The notes: a model not told the origin generated them from the sequence alone. A stretch of 64,000 nucleotides of DNA from Mesorhizobium sp. WSM4313 (GCF_002294725.1 NZ_NSFT01000021.1:1-64000), one strand, 5' to 3'; counted from the first letter of the stretch, positions 28,685 through 38,078 are shown. Numbers and translations: made by a program.

Positions 28685-28711
28685 TTAGCACTCGCGATGG
28701 ACGAGTGCTAA
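28685..28711 (-). promoter_or_regulatory. CIRCE element (HrcA operator)
   Basis: The perfect inverted repeat TTAGCACTC-N9-GAGTGCTAA is the consensus CIRCE operator bound by the repressor HrcA. It lies 40 bases upstream of the groES start, so groESL should be induced by heat or unfolded protein. Confidence 0.95.
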
Positions 28712-29055
28712 CGCGATAGTGAGGTAGGCTGTAAGCGGGCACTCGTCAAGACGGACGAGGGCAGGCGAGGAGCTCTGGCCCCCTCCCCGGTGGAACCCAA
28801 CGCATACGCGGCATCCGCGTTGATGGCTGCGAGCCCCACATTTCCATTGAATTCGGCGTCATGACGCCAACTTGCTCGCGCCGCTTCCAAGTCGTCAGTC
28901 GTGCTGCCGTCAGCACGAACATAGGGCTGCGCTTCACTTCCCGTCGAAGCCGCGGCAAGCAGCGTCGCCGTCAGCACGCTCCTTTGCAGATGCTTGCCAA
29001 AGGTGGACAGTGAGCGCACCTGCGCCGGGCTGTTGGTGCGAACGTAAGACGTCAT
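28708..29055 (-). pseudogene. truncated N-terminus of subtilisin-like autotransporter
   Basis: The frame has an excellent start (AAGGAGTT five bases before the ATG at 29055) and a probable long signal peptide ending near GSEAQ. Then comes the segment RASWRHDAEFNGNVGLAAINADAAYALGSTGEGA. This last part resembles the region just before the catalytic Asp of S8 autotransporter proteases (normally ...GYTGKGVKVGVFD). The similarity stops there and about 20 unrelated residues follow until a stop inside the CIRCE element. The remaining protease and barrel domains are absent, so this is a 5' gene stub cut off by the groESL segment. Confidence 0.6.
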
Positions 29056-30065
29056 TGACAACTCCTTTTTGCAAGTCGAGCCCCTTCTCCACCTTCGGCC
29101 GCCGTCGACGCGAAGAAGTCCGCATCGCGTTGAAGACGAGCTGCGAAAAAGAGAAAGATGTGTTTGATGGCTGCGGCCCCAACGGTGCCTTCAGATTTGA
29201 GATCACTTCCGCCGCGAGCGGCTGAAGCTCCTCGCAACGTCAAATCGAATCTGCTGCCAAGCCTCCAGGAAAGGAGAGCATTGCTCATCTCGCGCTTGTG
29301 CATGCAGTCAACCTTCGATCCGTGTTGCCACATCAAGAGCAAATGCCGTGCCAAAGCTCACTGGGAAGTGAACGCATGGCTCTCCCTGAAAACCTCACAA
29401 ATCCAGCATGGTCAATTGTGCGGAACCCGACATGCGTCTTCTGCCACTGTCAGCTTTCGGACAGGCATGACGCGTTTCGCGCCGACCACCGGTCGATCGG
29501 TTTTGGGGCCGGTCTGTTCGCCTCATAAGAGCGCGTTACATTGCGTAGCGGTTTCCCGAGCGCCGCCACATGACACTGGACCTGCAGGTAGCACCGGCTT
29601 CTCATCCAGCCTTACTTTGGCCCCCTCGCGTATCAAATTCCCGCTGGCGAGCCCTGCTTTCATAGATCGCACCATGCCGGATGTCTGCTCTGGCGCCCGA
29701 CCCGCTGGCACGATCTCGATCCGGCATAAGGGCGCAGCATCTTTGCAGGCCGTTTCATCCCGGCGTCCTGCTTGGCTGACAGACCGCACTTGGCGAGCGG
29801 TCTCCATGCTCTCTCCAAGGACCATCCCTGCGGCTGGCTTGTCGACCTATGGGCGGGTCCGGCCGCCCGAAACCCTCGCGCCATCAGCTTTTTTCCCCGC
29901 CGCCTGCGGCGGCTTCCTCGCGCCGCTTCGCTCACAAAAAAGCTGCCCGCTCGGGTCCTTCACTGTCGCTGCGGCCCTGTCGGATTCAGGCGGTCCTGAC
30001 GCGCCCATTACGGTGCGCCATCGCAGGGGATGGTCCCCGGCGAAACCACAAAAGGAGACTTCGAA
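29056..30065. other. long region without a recognisable gene
   Basis: About 1 kb with no supported gene. A plus-strand frame is open for 303 codons (29158-30069), but its composition is Ser/Pro/Arg-rich, it has no domain I recognise and no good start, so I take it as chance in GC-rich DNA. The last 200 bases are very GC-rich with Arg/Ala codons in all frames and act as the leader of the DUF736 gene. Confidence 0.4.
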
Positions 30066-30389
30066 ATGACCGCGATCGGTTACGTCAACAAGCAGGAAAA
30101 CGGCGCCTACAAGGGCCAGTTCAAGACGCTCAGCGTCCGCGCCGACATCGATATCGTCCCCAACCAGGCCAAGAGCGCCGATAACCATCCCGACTTCCGG
30201 GTGCTTACGCAAGGGGTCGAAGTCGGCGCTGGCTGGATCCGCACCGGCGAGACTTCCGGCAAGGATTATGTGAGCCTGTCGATTGCAGCGCCGGAGTTCG
30301 GACCGCGCAAGCTCTACGCCAATCTCGGCCGAGCCGCCGGCCAGGACGATCACGACACCTACGCCATCATCTGGAACCCGGCCGACTGA
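30066..30389 (+). CDS. DUF736 family protein
   Basis: This 107-residue protein (ATAIGYVNKQ-type start, GAYKGQFKTLSVRADIDIVPN, then a WIRTGETSGKDYVSLSIAAPEFG core) matches DUF736. This small family is found almost only on conjugative plasmids and ICEs of alphaproteobacteria, near relaxase and traG genes. AAAGGAGA lies seven bases upstream of the ATG. The biochemical role is unknown. It begins a series of co-oriented transfer genes. Confidence 0.87.
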   Translation: MTAIGYVNKQENGAYKGQFKTLSVRADIDIVPNQAKSADNHPDFRVLTQGVEVGAGWIRTGETSGKDYVSLSIAAPEFGPRKLYANLGRAAGQDDHDTYAIIWNPAD

Positions 30390-30570
30390 CCGGCCGAGAT
30401 AAGAGCCTCGCGCCGCAGCCCCGGCGCGGGGCTCATTCCCAGGAGTTCCACCCAAACCCCGTCCGCCCTAAAGGGCGGCGAAAACTCTCCCCCGACTCTT
30501 CGCCCGTCCCCGAGACGATCTCCCTCGCCCATCCTCGCCCTCGCTTGTCCGAAGCGAAACGAGGATCATC

Positions 30571-30840
30571 ATGGACGACGAAAACGAACGCGCGGCCCGC
30601 GCGAAAAAGGGCAGCCCGTTTCTCAGCACAGCCCAAGCCGCCTTCTATATCGGGCTCTCCCAGCGCACGCTCGAAAAGATGCGGCTCAAGGGCGGCGGCC
30701 CGAAATTCCGCAAGCACGGCCGCTATGTCCGCTATCACATCGACGAACTCGACCATTGGTCGAAAGGACACCCGCAGCACTCCATCGCCGGCGATGGCAA
30801 GGCCGGTTCCGGCCAGGGCGGCACGGGAGGCCGTTCATGA
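30571..30840 (+). CDS. rdfS: excisionase-type HTH protein, RdfS-like
   Basis: This is an 89-residue basic protein with a MerR/excisionase-like helix-turn-helix (FLSTAQAAFYIGLSQRTLEKM) followed by a wing (GRYVRYHIDELDHW). In Mesorhizobium symbiosis ICEs the recombination directionality factor RdfS is a small HTH protein encoded immediately upstream of traF and rlxS, exactly the arrangement seen here. RdfS directs the integrase IntS toward excision. The name is based on context and fold. The stop overlaps the traF start by 4 bp. Confidence 0.75.
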   Translation: MDDENERAARAKKGSPFLSTAQAAFYIGLSQRTLEKMRLKGGGPKFRKHGRYVRYHIDELDHWSKGHPQHSIAGDGKAGSGQGGTGGRS

Positions 30841-31385
30841 GGCGGCGCCCTTCCATCCATCTGATCGGCAGCCGCCTGAGGCGTGTTCGAGCCCGTAAGA
30901 CGGTCGCCTTGGCCGCGGCCGGTCTCGGTCTTTTGGGCTTCACGGCGCTGGGAAAGCCCGCCCCTTGGCTGGTCTGGAACGCCTCGGCCAGCGCGCCGAT
31001 CGGCCTTTACCGCATCGCTGCGGGAGCGCTGGCGCGTGGCGATCTCGTGCTCGTGCGCCCGCCTGAATACGCGGCGTATCTCGCCGCCGAGCGCAGCTAT
31101 CTGCCTCGCAATGTGCCGCTGGCAAAACGTCTTGCAGCGCTGCCGGACGATAATGTCTGCGCCTTCAATGACGCCATCATCATCGGCGGCGACATCGTCG
31201 CGCGCCGGCTCAAAATCGACGCCGAAGGCCGACCTTTGCCATGGTGGAACGGCTGCCGAGCGCTCGGGGATAACGAGGTTTTCCTGCTCGGCAGCGACAA
31301 AAACCGCTCCTTCGACAGCCGCTATTTCGGGCCTGTTCCCACTCAAAATGTCATCGGGAGGCTCGTACCACTATGGACCGAGTGA
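30837..31385 (+). CDS. traF: TraF-like S26 peptidase, pilin maturation
   Basis: TraF proteins are S26 signal-peptidase-like enzymes that process and cyclise the TrbC pilin in RP4-type systems. The 182-residue protein has a membrane segment at about residues 22-38 (TVALAAAGLGLLGFTAL), followed by the serine motif NASASAPIGLYR (Ser near residue 50) and GDLVLVRPP. Later LAKRLAALPDDNVC contains the candidate catalytic Lys, and the end is LLGSDKNRSFDSRYFGPV, all typical. It overlaps rdfS by 4 bp and the transglycosylase by 13 bp. Its substrate is probably TrbC at 55465. Confidence 0.87.
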   Translation: MRRRPSIHLIGSRLRRVRARKTVALAAAGLGLLGFTALGKPAPWLVWNASASAPIGLYRIAAGALARGDLVLVRPPEYAAYLAAERSYLPRNVPLAKRLAALPDDNVCAFNDAIIIGGDIVARRLKIDAEGRPLPWWNGCRALGDNEVFLLGSDKNRSFDSRYFGPVPTQNVIGRLVPLWTE

Positions 31386-32056
31386 CCCTCCTCTTGTTGG
31401 GCATGATCGCCATTGCGCCATGCGCCTGTTCCGCCTCGACCGGCGCTGAGCCGGTCGCCATCTCCCAAAGTCCGCAGCTGCGAAAGTGGCAGACGTTGGT
31501 ATCGGAAGCAAGCCGGCGCTTCCATATTCCCCAAGCCTGGATCTATGCCGTCATGGCTGCCGAAAGCGGCGGCAAGACAATGCGCGGCGGCCGCCCCATC
31601 ACCTCCCCCGCTGGCGCCATGGGCCTCATGCAGGTGATGCCCGGCACCTATGAAGAGATGCGGGTCGAACACGGCCTTGGGCCTAACCCCCACGATCCGC
31701 GCGACAATATCCTGGCCGGCACGGCCTATCTCAGTGCCATGTATGACCGCTTCGGATTTCCTGGCCTGTTTGGCGCCTACAATGCCGGTCCCGAGCGCTA
31801 CGACGAGCATTTGAAGCGTGGCAAACCGCTGCCAGAAGAGACCGTCGAGTACCTCGACCAACTCAAGGCGGCCGGAGTTTCGGCGGCCGACATCGAGGCG
31901 TTCGAAAGCCAATCTGTCGCTCCAAAGGCGCAAATCGCTCCTCTCGGACGGTCGCTGTTCTTCATTCATGACGGTGTTCACTCAGGCGTGCGAAACGGCG
32001 ATCTCTTCGTGCCGCTCGGCAAGGACGGCGCGCAGCCGAAGGAGCCGGTGCGTTAG
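31373..32056 (+). CDS. lytic transglycosylase, VirB1-like
   Basis: The 227-residue exported protein has a signal peptide or lipoprotein-like start (LLLLGMIAIAPCACSAS). It has an SLT domain with the catalytic Glu at residue 64 (AWIYAVMAAESGG), the SPAGAMGLMQVMPGT motif and the FGAYNAGPERYDEH motif. Such enzymes open peptidoglycan locally for the type IV secretion channel. Overlap with traF by 13 bp supports one operon rdfS-traF-transglycosylase-rlxS. Confidence 0.9.
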   Translation: MDRVTLLLLGMIAIAPCACSASTGAEPVAISQSPQLRKWQTLVSEASRRFHIPQAWIYAVMAAESGGKTMRGGRPITSPAGAMGLMQVMPGTYEEMRVEHGLGPNPHDPRDNILAGTAYLSAMYDRFGFPGLFGAYNAGPERYDEHLKRGKPLPEETVEYLDQLKAAGVSAADIEAFESQSVAPKAQIAPLGRSLFFIHDGVHSGVRNGDLFVPLGKDGAQPKEPVR

Positions 32057-32112
32057 CCATGGCGGACGGGGGCGCGTCTGGCGGGGCTGGGCGCGGAAGG
32101 CAAGATAAAGGT

Positions 32113-32131
32113 ACCGCCTCCAGGAGGCGGT
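32113..32131. repeat. inverted repeat between transglycosylase gene and rlxS
   Basis: ACCGCCTCC-A-GGAGGCGGT is a perfect 9-bp dyad around a single base in the 178-base gap before rlxS. Its place directly upstream of a relaxase gene makes it a candidate part of an origin of transfer. It could equally be a weak terminator, since TTAAATCTTT follows. Confidence 0.4.
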
Positions 32132-32234
32132 TAAATCTTTGTCTGCACATCGTTTTTCCGGGAGGCTGCCGCCGGTGCCAAGAGGGTTTGACGTGTAAGT
32201 GTCTGATTTTGCTTGATATGTCTGGGAGGCTCGC

Positions 32235-34205
32235 ATTAAGGATGACGAGTTCAGGCCGAAGCTCGGCAAAATCGGGTCGCGCGGCTCGAAGGCCGGCAAA
32301 CGCTATGCCGGCCAGGTTCGTGCGGCGATCAACCGGGCTGGCGGCCGGCCGCAACGCGGTGGTCGCTTCACAGGAAGCCGGACAGGGCGCGGCGGGGCGG
32401 CCGCCGCACTGCTGAAATCGCGCGACCGGTATGCCGCCTTCCGCCAGCGCCGGGTGATCGTCAAGGCGCGGGTCGTCAAGCTCGCCGGCAAGGGCGCGGA
32501 CGGGGCGCGTGCCCATCTACGCTATCTTCAGCGCGACGGGGTCACCCGCGAAGGTGAACCTGGCGAGCTCTACGGCGCCGACAGCGGCCGCGTCGACGGC
32601 AAGGCGTTCATCGATCGCGCGGACGGCGACCGCCATCAGTTCCGCTTCATCGTCGCTGCCGAAGACGGCATCGAGTACGACGACCTCAAGGCGCTGACGC
32701 GGCGGCTCATGGCGCAGATGCAGGAAGACCTCGGCACGAAGCTCGACTGGGTCGCGGTCGATCATTTCAACACCGGCCACCCGCACAGCCACATCATCGT
32801 CCGTGGCAGGGACGACCGTGGCGAGAACCTGGTCATCGCGCGCGAATATATCTCATCTGGCATCCGCGAGCGGGCGGCCGAGCTGGTCAGCCTCGATCTC
32901 GGTCCGCGAACCGACCGCGAGATTGAGCTTCGCCTGCGCCGGGAAATGGAGCAGGAACGCTTCACCAGCATCGACCGTCGGCTGCTCAGCATGCGTGATG
33001 ATGACGGCCTGGTCTCGCCGGGCGGTCCCGACGCCATTCGCCAGACGCTGCACCAGGGACGGCTGCGCAAGCTCGAGCGGATGGGTCTGGCCGCGGAGGT
33101 CGGCGCTGGCTCCTGGCGCCTCGACGATGAGCTCGAAGCCACGCTGCGCCGCACCGGCGAACGCGGCGACATCATCAAGACCATGCACCGCGAACTGACC
33201 GGCAAGGGGCTTGCCCGCAGGGCCGCCGACTGGGTGATCCACGATCGATCCGGCGAGCCCGTCCAGTCTCTCGTCGGTCGCGTTGTCGCGCGTGGACTGG
33301 CCGACGAGATCAATGACCGCCATTACATGATCGTCGACGCCGTCGACGGTAAGAGCCATTGGATCAACATCGGTAGAGGCGAGGCGATGGAAACGATGCC
33401 TAATGGCTGCATCGTGCGTGTCGCGCCAAGGAACACCGAGCCGAGGCAGGTCGATCGTACCATCGCCGAAATCGCCGCCGCGCATGGCGGCCGTTACGAC
33501 GTCGATATGCACCTGAAGCATGACCCATCCGCCACCGAGAGCTTTGCGCGAACGCATGTGCGGCGGCTGGAGGCGATCCGCCGCGCGACCGGCGGCGTTG
33601 AGCGAGAGCCGAACGGCACCTGGCTCATCGCGCCGGACCATCTCGATCGCGTCGCGAATTATGAGGGCCAGCGGGCCAGGGCCGAGCCTGTCGTTGCCGA
33701 CAAGCTCTCCTCAATGGCGCTGGAGCGACAGGTCAGCTTCAACGGCGCCACCTGGCTCGACCGGGAGCTGGTTGCCGATAGACCCGAGCCTTTGCACGGA
33801 TCCGGCTTCGGCCGCGACGTGAGAGAGGCGCAAGCTCGCCGGCGGCAGTGGCTGATCGCGCAAGGCCTCGCGCATAAAGAACAGGATGGGATCGTCTATC
33901 GAGCCAACATGCTTTCGATCCTGCGCCAGCGAGAACTGAACCGTGTTGCTGGCCAACTGTCGGAGGAACTTGGCCTGCCCTATGCCGAAGCGCGATTCGG
34001 AGGACGAGTAGAGGGTACGCTCCGCCGCTCCGTCGAGCTTGCCAGCGGAAAATATGCCGTCGTTGAAAAGTCGCGCGAGTTCACGCTGGTGCCATGGCGG
34101 CCGGTGCTTGAGCGCCATGTGGGCAAGGAGGTCTCCGGTGTCGTGAGTGGGGAGGGGATTTCATGGACCGTCGGCCGGCAAAGGAGCGGACCTGGTGTTT
34201 CGTGA
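32235..34205 (+). CDS. rlxS: conjugative relaxase RlxS, probably from an ATT start
   Basis: RlxS nicks the origin of transfer and pilots the single strand. The histidine cluster HPHSH within DHFNTGHPHSHIIVRG (H182, H184, H186 in this numbering) and the long DUF3363 C-terminal part identify it. The usual GTG at 32454 would remove an uninterrupted, conserved-looking N-terminus (EFRPKLGKIGSRGSKAGKRY). That N-terminus begins right after ATT at 32235, with GGGAGG six bases upstream and a stop codon seven codons before it. Either ATT is used as a rare start or a former ATG has mutated. Full length is then 656 residues. It is last in the rdfS-traF operon. Confidence 0.88.
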   Translation: MKDDEFRPKLGKIGSRGSKAGKRYAGQVRAAINRAGGRPQRGGRFTGSRTGRGGAAAALLKSRDRYAAFRQRRVIVKARVVKLAGKGADGARAHLRYLQRDGVTREGEPGELYGADSGRVDGKAFIDRADGDRHQFRFIVAAEDGIEYDDLKALTRRLMAQMQEDLGTKLDWVAVDHFNTGHPHSHIIVRGRDDRGENLVIAREYISSGIRERAAELVSLDLGPRTDREIELRLRREMEQERFTSIDRRLLSMRDDDGLVSPGGPDAIRQTLHQGRLRKLERMGLAAEVGAGSWRLDDELEATLRRTGERGDIIKTMHRELTGKGLARRAADWVIHDRSGEPVQSLVGRVVARGLADEINDRHYMIVDAVDGKSHWINIGRGEAMETMPNGCIVRVAPRNTEPRQVDRTIAEIAAAHGGRYDVDMHLKHDPSATESFARTHVRRLEAIRRATGGVEREPNGTWLIAPDHLDRVANYEGQRARAEPVVADKLSSMALERQVSFNGATWLDRELVADRPEPLHGSGFGRDVREAQARRRQWLIAQGLAHKEQDGIVYRANMLSILRQRELNRVAGQLSEELGLPYAEARFGGRVEGTLRRSVELASGKYAVVEKSREFTLVPWRPVLERHVGKEVSGVVSGEGISWTVGRQRSGPGVS

Positions 34206-34560
34206 GATGGTGTACAGCTTTTTAGCCAGCGGCGCGGGCAGCCATGCGAGCCCGCGTAGACCTTATGGCCGCACGCCCGCAATCGGTCGCATGGACCTGC
34301 CAGGCGGGGCGGCTTTGGAGCGTTCGGACCCGACACGCTGCGTGAGTGGCCAGACTTCGAGCGCTCGAAGATGCGGACTGTTGTCTGCTGGCCGGCGTTA
34401 TTCCGGCTGGCCTATGACCGCGGCGCAACAGTTCACCGCTGAAGTTGCCACGGGCGAACATCGACAAGAGAAAAAACACCATTGCGCGTTACAAATCGCC
34501 GTTGAAAGCGTTTAGGTTGCATGCGCTTCGCCAAGTAAACGGATACCCCAGAAGAGAGCC
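34206..34560. other. gap between rlxS and the AAA+ gene, possible gene fragment
   Basis: A plus-strand frame ending with a stop at 34440 reads protein-like over its last 40 codons (FGPDTLREWPDFERSKMRT, then CWPALFRLAYDRGATVHR). It lacks a start and may be the tail of a lost ICE gene. The rest holds no identified feature. The AAA+ gene promoter should lie here. Confidence 0.35.
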
Positions 34561-35547
34561 ATGACCACGGCCCGCCATATCGTGACGCTGCTTAAAAGCC
34601 ACATTGCCGGCGACGAGGATCGTTTCCTCTCTATCGCGATGCAGCTTGCTGCGCATGAGGCACGTCAAGGCCATGGCAAGCTTGCTCAGGAGCTCAAGGA
34701 TCTGGTCGACGCAGCCAAGAGCAGGGACGCCCGGATTGCCAAGAGCAGTCGGCCGGTTCCCCTTTTTCAGCCAAAGGGCGAACTCGCAGGCCTCCTGCAT
34801 GTGCGCTATCCGGACCTGCGACTGACGGACATGATTTTGCCGGACAGTCTGCGCTCGCGCCTGCACCGCGTGCTGGGAGAGCAGCGCCAACAAGCAAGCT
34901 TGCGCGAGCACGGGCTTGTTCCCCGTCGCAAACTGCTTCTGGTCGGCCCGCCAGGATCAGGCAAGACGATGACCGCATCGGCATTGGCCGGGGAGCTTCA
35001 TCTGCCCCTTTTCATGATCGTCCTCGATGGTTTGATCACCAAGTTCATGGGAGAGACTGCCGGAAAGCTGCGGCTTGTTTTTGATGCAATGCAGGCGACG
35101 CGGGGCGTCTACTTCTTTGACGAATTCGATGCCATCGGCGCGCGTCGAGGCGAACGCCAGGATGTTGGCGAGATTCGGCGCGTGCTGAATTCGTTTCTGC
35201 AGTTTCTCGAGCAAGACGACAGCCACAGCCTGATTATTGCGGCAACAAATCATCCCGAGCTGCTCGACAGAGCTTTGTTCCGCCGTTTCGACGATGTCAT
35301 CGAATACGCCGTGCCCGATCGGCCGATTATCGAGGCGCTGCTTCGGGCTCGACTCGACCGCTTCGACACCAGAGGGCTTGCCTGGAACGAGGCGATCTCT
35401 CAGGCAGAGAGACTGTCGCAGGCCGAGATCACCCGCGCGGCCGACGACGCTGCAAAAACCATCATATTGCGGGGGGGGAAGCGGATCACCTCGGAAGCGC
35501 TCATCGACGCTCTGAAGGAACGCCGGCAGGCTTCGCTGTCTGAGTAG
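34561..35547 (+). CDS. AAA+ ATPase (FtsH/proteasome-like) paired with a subtilase
   Basis: The 328-residue protein has an N-terminal helical region (about 1-120) and one AAA+ module. Walker A is GPPGSGKT (residues 129-136), Walker B FFDEFDAIG (around 185-193), sensor 1 AATNHPE, and the arginine finger FRRFDD. The closest sequence style is the classic AAA family of unfoldases such as FtsH, Cdc48 and proteasomal ATPases. There is no protease domain in the chain. The next gene, 17 bases downstream, is a subtilisin-like protease, so the two are probably an ATPase-protease pair. Related pairs occur in bacterial conflict loci, but the target is unknown. Confidence 0.85.
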   Translation: MTTARHIVTLLKSHIAGDEDRFLSIAMQLAAHEARQGHGKLAQELKDLVDAAKSRDARIAKSSRPVPLFQPKGELAGLLHVRYPDLRLTDMILPDSLRSRLHRVLGEQRQQASLREHGLVPRRKLLLVGPPGSGKTMTASALAGELHLPLFMIVLDGLITKFMGETAGKLRLVFDAMQATRGVYFFDEFDAIGARRGERQDVGEIRRVLNSFLQFLEQDDSHSLIIAATNHPELLDRALFRRFDDVIEYAVPDRPIIEALLRARLDRFDTRGLAWNEAISQAERLSQAEITRAADDAAKTIILRGGKRITSEALIDALKERRQASLSE

Positions 35548-35564
35548 CGACAGCACAGATCATA

Positions 35565-38033
35565 ATGGCAGACGATTTTCCGCGCGACCGCGCCCATATC
35601 CACCTTCGCAACAACGGCATTCGGGAAGCCTATCGGCGGCCCAACCAACTTATACATGCACCGCCGCTGCCGGCGCGTGATCGGGCGTCGCATGCTGCGG
35701 CCTTGACGCAATCCATCGAACAAGCGGTCGAAAGTGCACGCCAGCAGATTGCGGCGCGTGACCCCCAGCTGTCGGTCGGCACGCCTGGCTTTTACCTCGA
35801 GATCGATCTGCCCATGTCCGGACGGGCGGCCCTCGACCAGTTGGCCGATCGTCGCCAGCACATGGAGCTGGTCGCCGTCCATGAGCCAACTCAACCCGGT
35901 GCTCCCATCACAGCGTCGGTGTTCCTGCCGCAAAGCGCGCAAGCCTATTATTTGCGGAAAGTCGAGGCGTATCGAGACGTTGACACTGACCGCGGCAGAC
36001 CGCGCAACGAGCCGCTCGTCTCCCGCATGGAGACAGTCAGGCTGGCGACTGCACGATCGTTGTTTACCGACCACGACGACCTCTTCCCCCAGGCCGCTGA
36101 CGAGCAGGTGTGGTGGGAAGTCTGGCTGCGCGACGGTCGCCGCGAGAACTTCGAGCACATTGCCGAAGCCCTGAACATCACTTTGCGCACGCATGCGGTC
36201 AGGTTTCCGGAGCGGGTGGTCATGCTGGCACTCGCCAGCACGGCAATGCTCGACCGCATGATTGCGCACAGCGATGTCGTCGCCGAGCTGCGGCGCGCGA
36301 AGGATACGCCGTCCTTCTTCATGGGCCTTGGCGGCGCGGAGCAAAGGGACTGGAGCGACGAGCTTCTCGGGCGCGTCAGACCGCCTCAATCCGATATTGC
36401 GGTCTGCATTCTCGACAGCGGCGTACGTCGCACCCACCCGTTGATCGAACCCGCACTTGCCGTTGAAGACTGGCACACCGTCAAACCGGCATGGGGCAGC
36501 GACGACACACCTGCGTGGAGCGGCCACGGGACGCGAATGGCAGGTGTCGGCCTGTACGGTGATCTGGTCCCGCTCCTGGTCGGAGGCGATCCAGTTCCAT
36601 TGCCCTTTCGGCTGGAGAGTGTCCGTATCCTTCCGCCAGAAGACGAGGCAAACGATCCAGAACTCTATGGCTCGATCACCGCGGAAGCGATCGCCCGCGC
36701 CGAGGTGCAGGCGCCGGAGCGCCGCCGCGCGATCGCAATGGCTGTGACAAGCGCCAGTCCGGCGCGTGGAAGGCCCACATCGTGGTCTGCCGCTATCGAC
36801 CAACTCTGTTTCGAAGAGGAGCAGCGACGCTTGATCGTTCTCTCTGCCGGCAACATCGGCGATGACCTCATGCCGGCCGAGCATTTGACGCGCAACGATC
36901 TGGAAGCAGTCGATGATCCTTCTCAGGCCTGGAATGCGCTGACGGTCGGCGCTTTCACAGAAAAGGTCGATATCATTGACACCGACTTTGCGGGCTACGC
37001 TCCGATCGCGCCGGTCGGCGAGCTCTCGCCGCGCAGTCGCACTTCGGTCGTTTGGGACAGGCAGTGGCCGGTGAAGCCCGAGGTCGTCTTCGAAGGCGGC
37101 AATCTCGCCCATGACGGTGTGTTGCCTGGCGAGCCGATCGACGATCTGCAGATATTGACCACTTTCTATCGACCCGAACTGCGCCACTTCACCACCCTCG
37201 GAGATACGAGCGCGGCAACGGCCCATGCCGCACGGATGGCGGGACTAATTCTATCAGCGCGCCCCGAGCTGTGGCCTGAAACGGTTCGCGCCCTGATCGT
37301 CCACTCGGCCGAATGGACTCCGGCGATGCGCGCACGCATCGATGCGTGCAACGGAGCGAAGGGCGAGATCCAGGCGCTCGTGCGGCGCTATGGTTACGGC
37401 GTGCCAGATCTTGGGCGCGCGCTTCTGTCAACGGTGAACGACCTCACGCTTATCGTTGAAGATGAGCTTCAGCCTTTCCAGCGCGAGGGCGGCGCGGCTG
37501 CCAAAACGCGTGACATGAAGCTGCATCGCCTGCCTTGGCCGAAGGAGCAGCTCGCGGCGCTCGGCGCTGCCCAGGTCGAGCTCCGCGTCACGCTGTCCTA
37601 TTTCATCGAACCCAACCCCGGTGAACGCGGATGGACCCGCCGGCATCGTTACGCGTCCCATGGTCTTCGGTTCAGAGTAAAGTCAGCGACCGAGACAGTC
37701 GACGAATTCCGAGCCCGCATCAATCAGGCCGCTCGGGACGAGGAGGAAGGGGCGCCTGCTGGAGGCGGAGAAGAGTGGCTGCTCGGCACCTTCCGCGATC
37801 GCGGCTCGTTGCACGCCGATTTCTGGTCGGGCAGCGCCGCCGATCTCGCCGAGCGTGATGCGATCGGCGTGTTCCCGGTCGGGGGCTGGTGGAAGGAGAA
37901 GCCTTACCTGGAACGCGTCGACGCTCTGGCTCGGTACGCCCTGATTGTGACGATGCGGGCGCCTGGGGTCGATGTTGACATCTTCACACCCGTCGAAGCA
38001 GCCCTGACTGTCGAGACGTCGGTCGAGACCTGA
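35565..38033 (+). CDS. subtilisin-like (S8) serine protease, cytoplasmic type
   Basis: The protein of 822 residues has no signal peptide. Residues 1-270 form an N-terminal domain I do not recognise. The S8 catalytic domain follows: Asp284 in CILDSGVRRTHP, His321 in SGHGTRMAG, oxyanion Asn in LSAGNIGDD and Ser549 in GDTSAATAHAARMAG, so the triad is complete. The C-terminal part (about 620-822) has beta-rich character. It follows the AAA+ gene by 17 bases. I infer that the ATPase feeds or regulates this protease inside the cell. It is convergent with the Ub-like operon. Confidence 0.87.
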   Translation: MADDFPRDRAHIHLRNNGIREAYRRPNQLIHAPPLPARDRASHAAALTQSIEQAVESARQQIAARDPQLSVGTPGFYLEIDLPMSGRAALDQLADRRQHMELVAVHEPTQPGAPITASVFLPQSAQAYYLRKVEAYRDVDTDRGRPRNEPLVSRMETVRLATARSLFTDHDDLFPQAADEQVWWEVWLRDGRRENFEHIAEALNITLRTHAVRFPERVVMLALASTAMLDRMIAHSDVVAELRRAKDTPSFFMGLGGAEQRDWSDELLGRVRPPQSDIAVCILDSGVRRTHPLIEPALAVEDWHTVKPAWGSDDTPAWSGHGTRMAGVGLYGDLVPLLVGGDPVPLPFRLESVRILPPEDEANDPELYGSITAEAIARAEVQAPERRRAIAMAVTSASPARGRPTSWSAAIDQLCFEEEQRRLIVLSAGNIGDDLMPAEHLTRNDLEAVDDPSQAWNALTVGAFTEKVDIIDTDFAGYAPIAPVGELSPRSRTSVVWDRQWPVKPEVVFEGGNLAHDGVLPGEPIDDLQILTTFYRPELRHFTTLGDTSAATAHAARMAGLILSARPELWPETVRALIVHSAEWTPAMRARIDACNGAKGEIQALVRRYGYGVPDLGRALLSTVNDLTLIVEDELQPFQREGGAAAKTRDMKLHRLPWPKEQLAALGAAQVELRVTLSYFIEPNPGERGWTRRHRYASHGLRFRVKSATETVDEFRARINQAARDEEEGAPAGGGEEWLLGTFRDRGSLHADFWSGSAADLAERDAIGVFPVGGWWKEKPYLERVDALARYALIVTMRAPGVDVDIFTPVEAALTVETSVET

Positions 38034-38078
38034 TGCAGCACTGTCCAAATCGGCCAACAACGGAGGTTTGACCAGCCT

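Noticed and set aside
29158..30069. 303-codon plus-strand open frame
   Set aside because: Ser/Pro/Arg-rich translation without domains or a start signal; it overlaps the DUF736 leader and is likely chance in GC-rich DNA.
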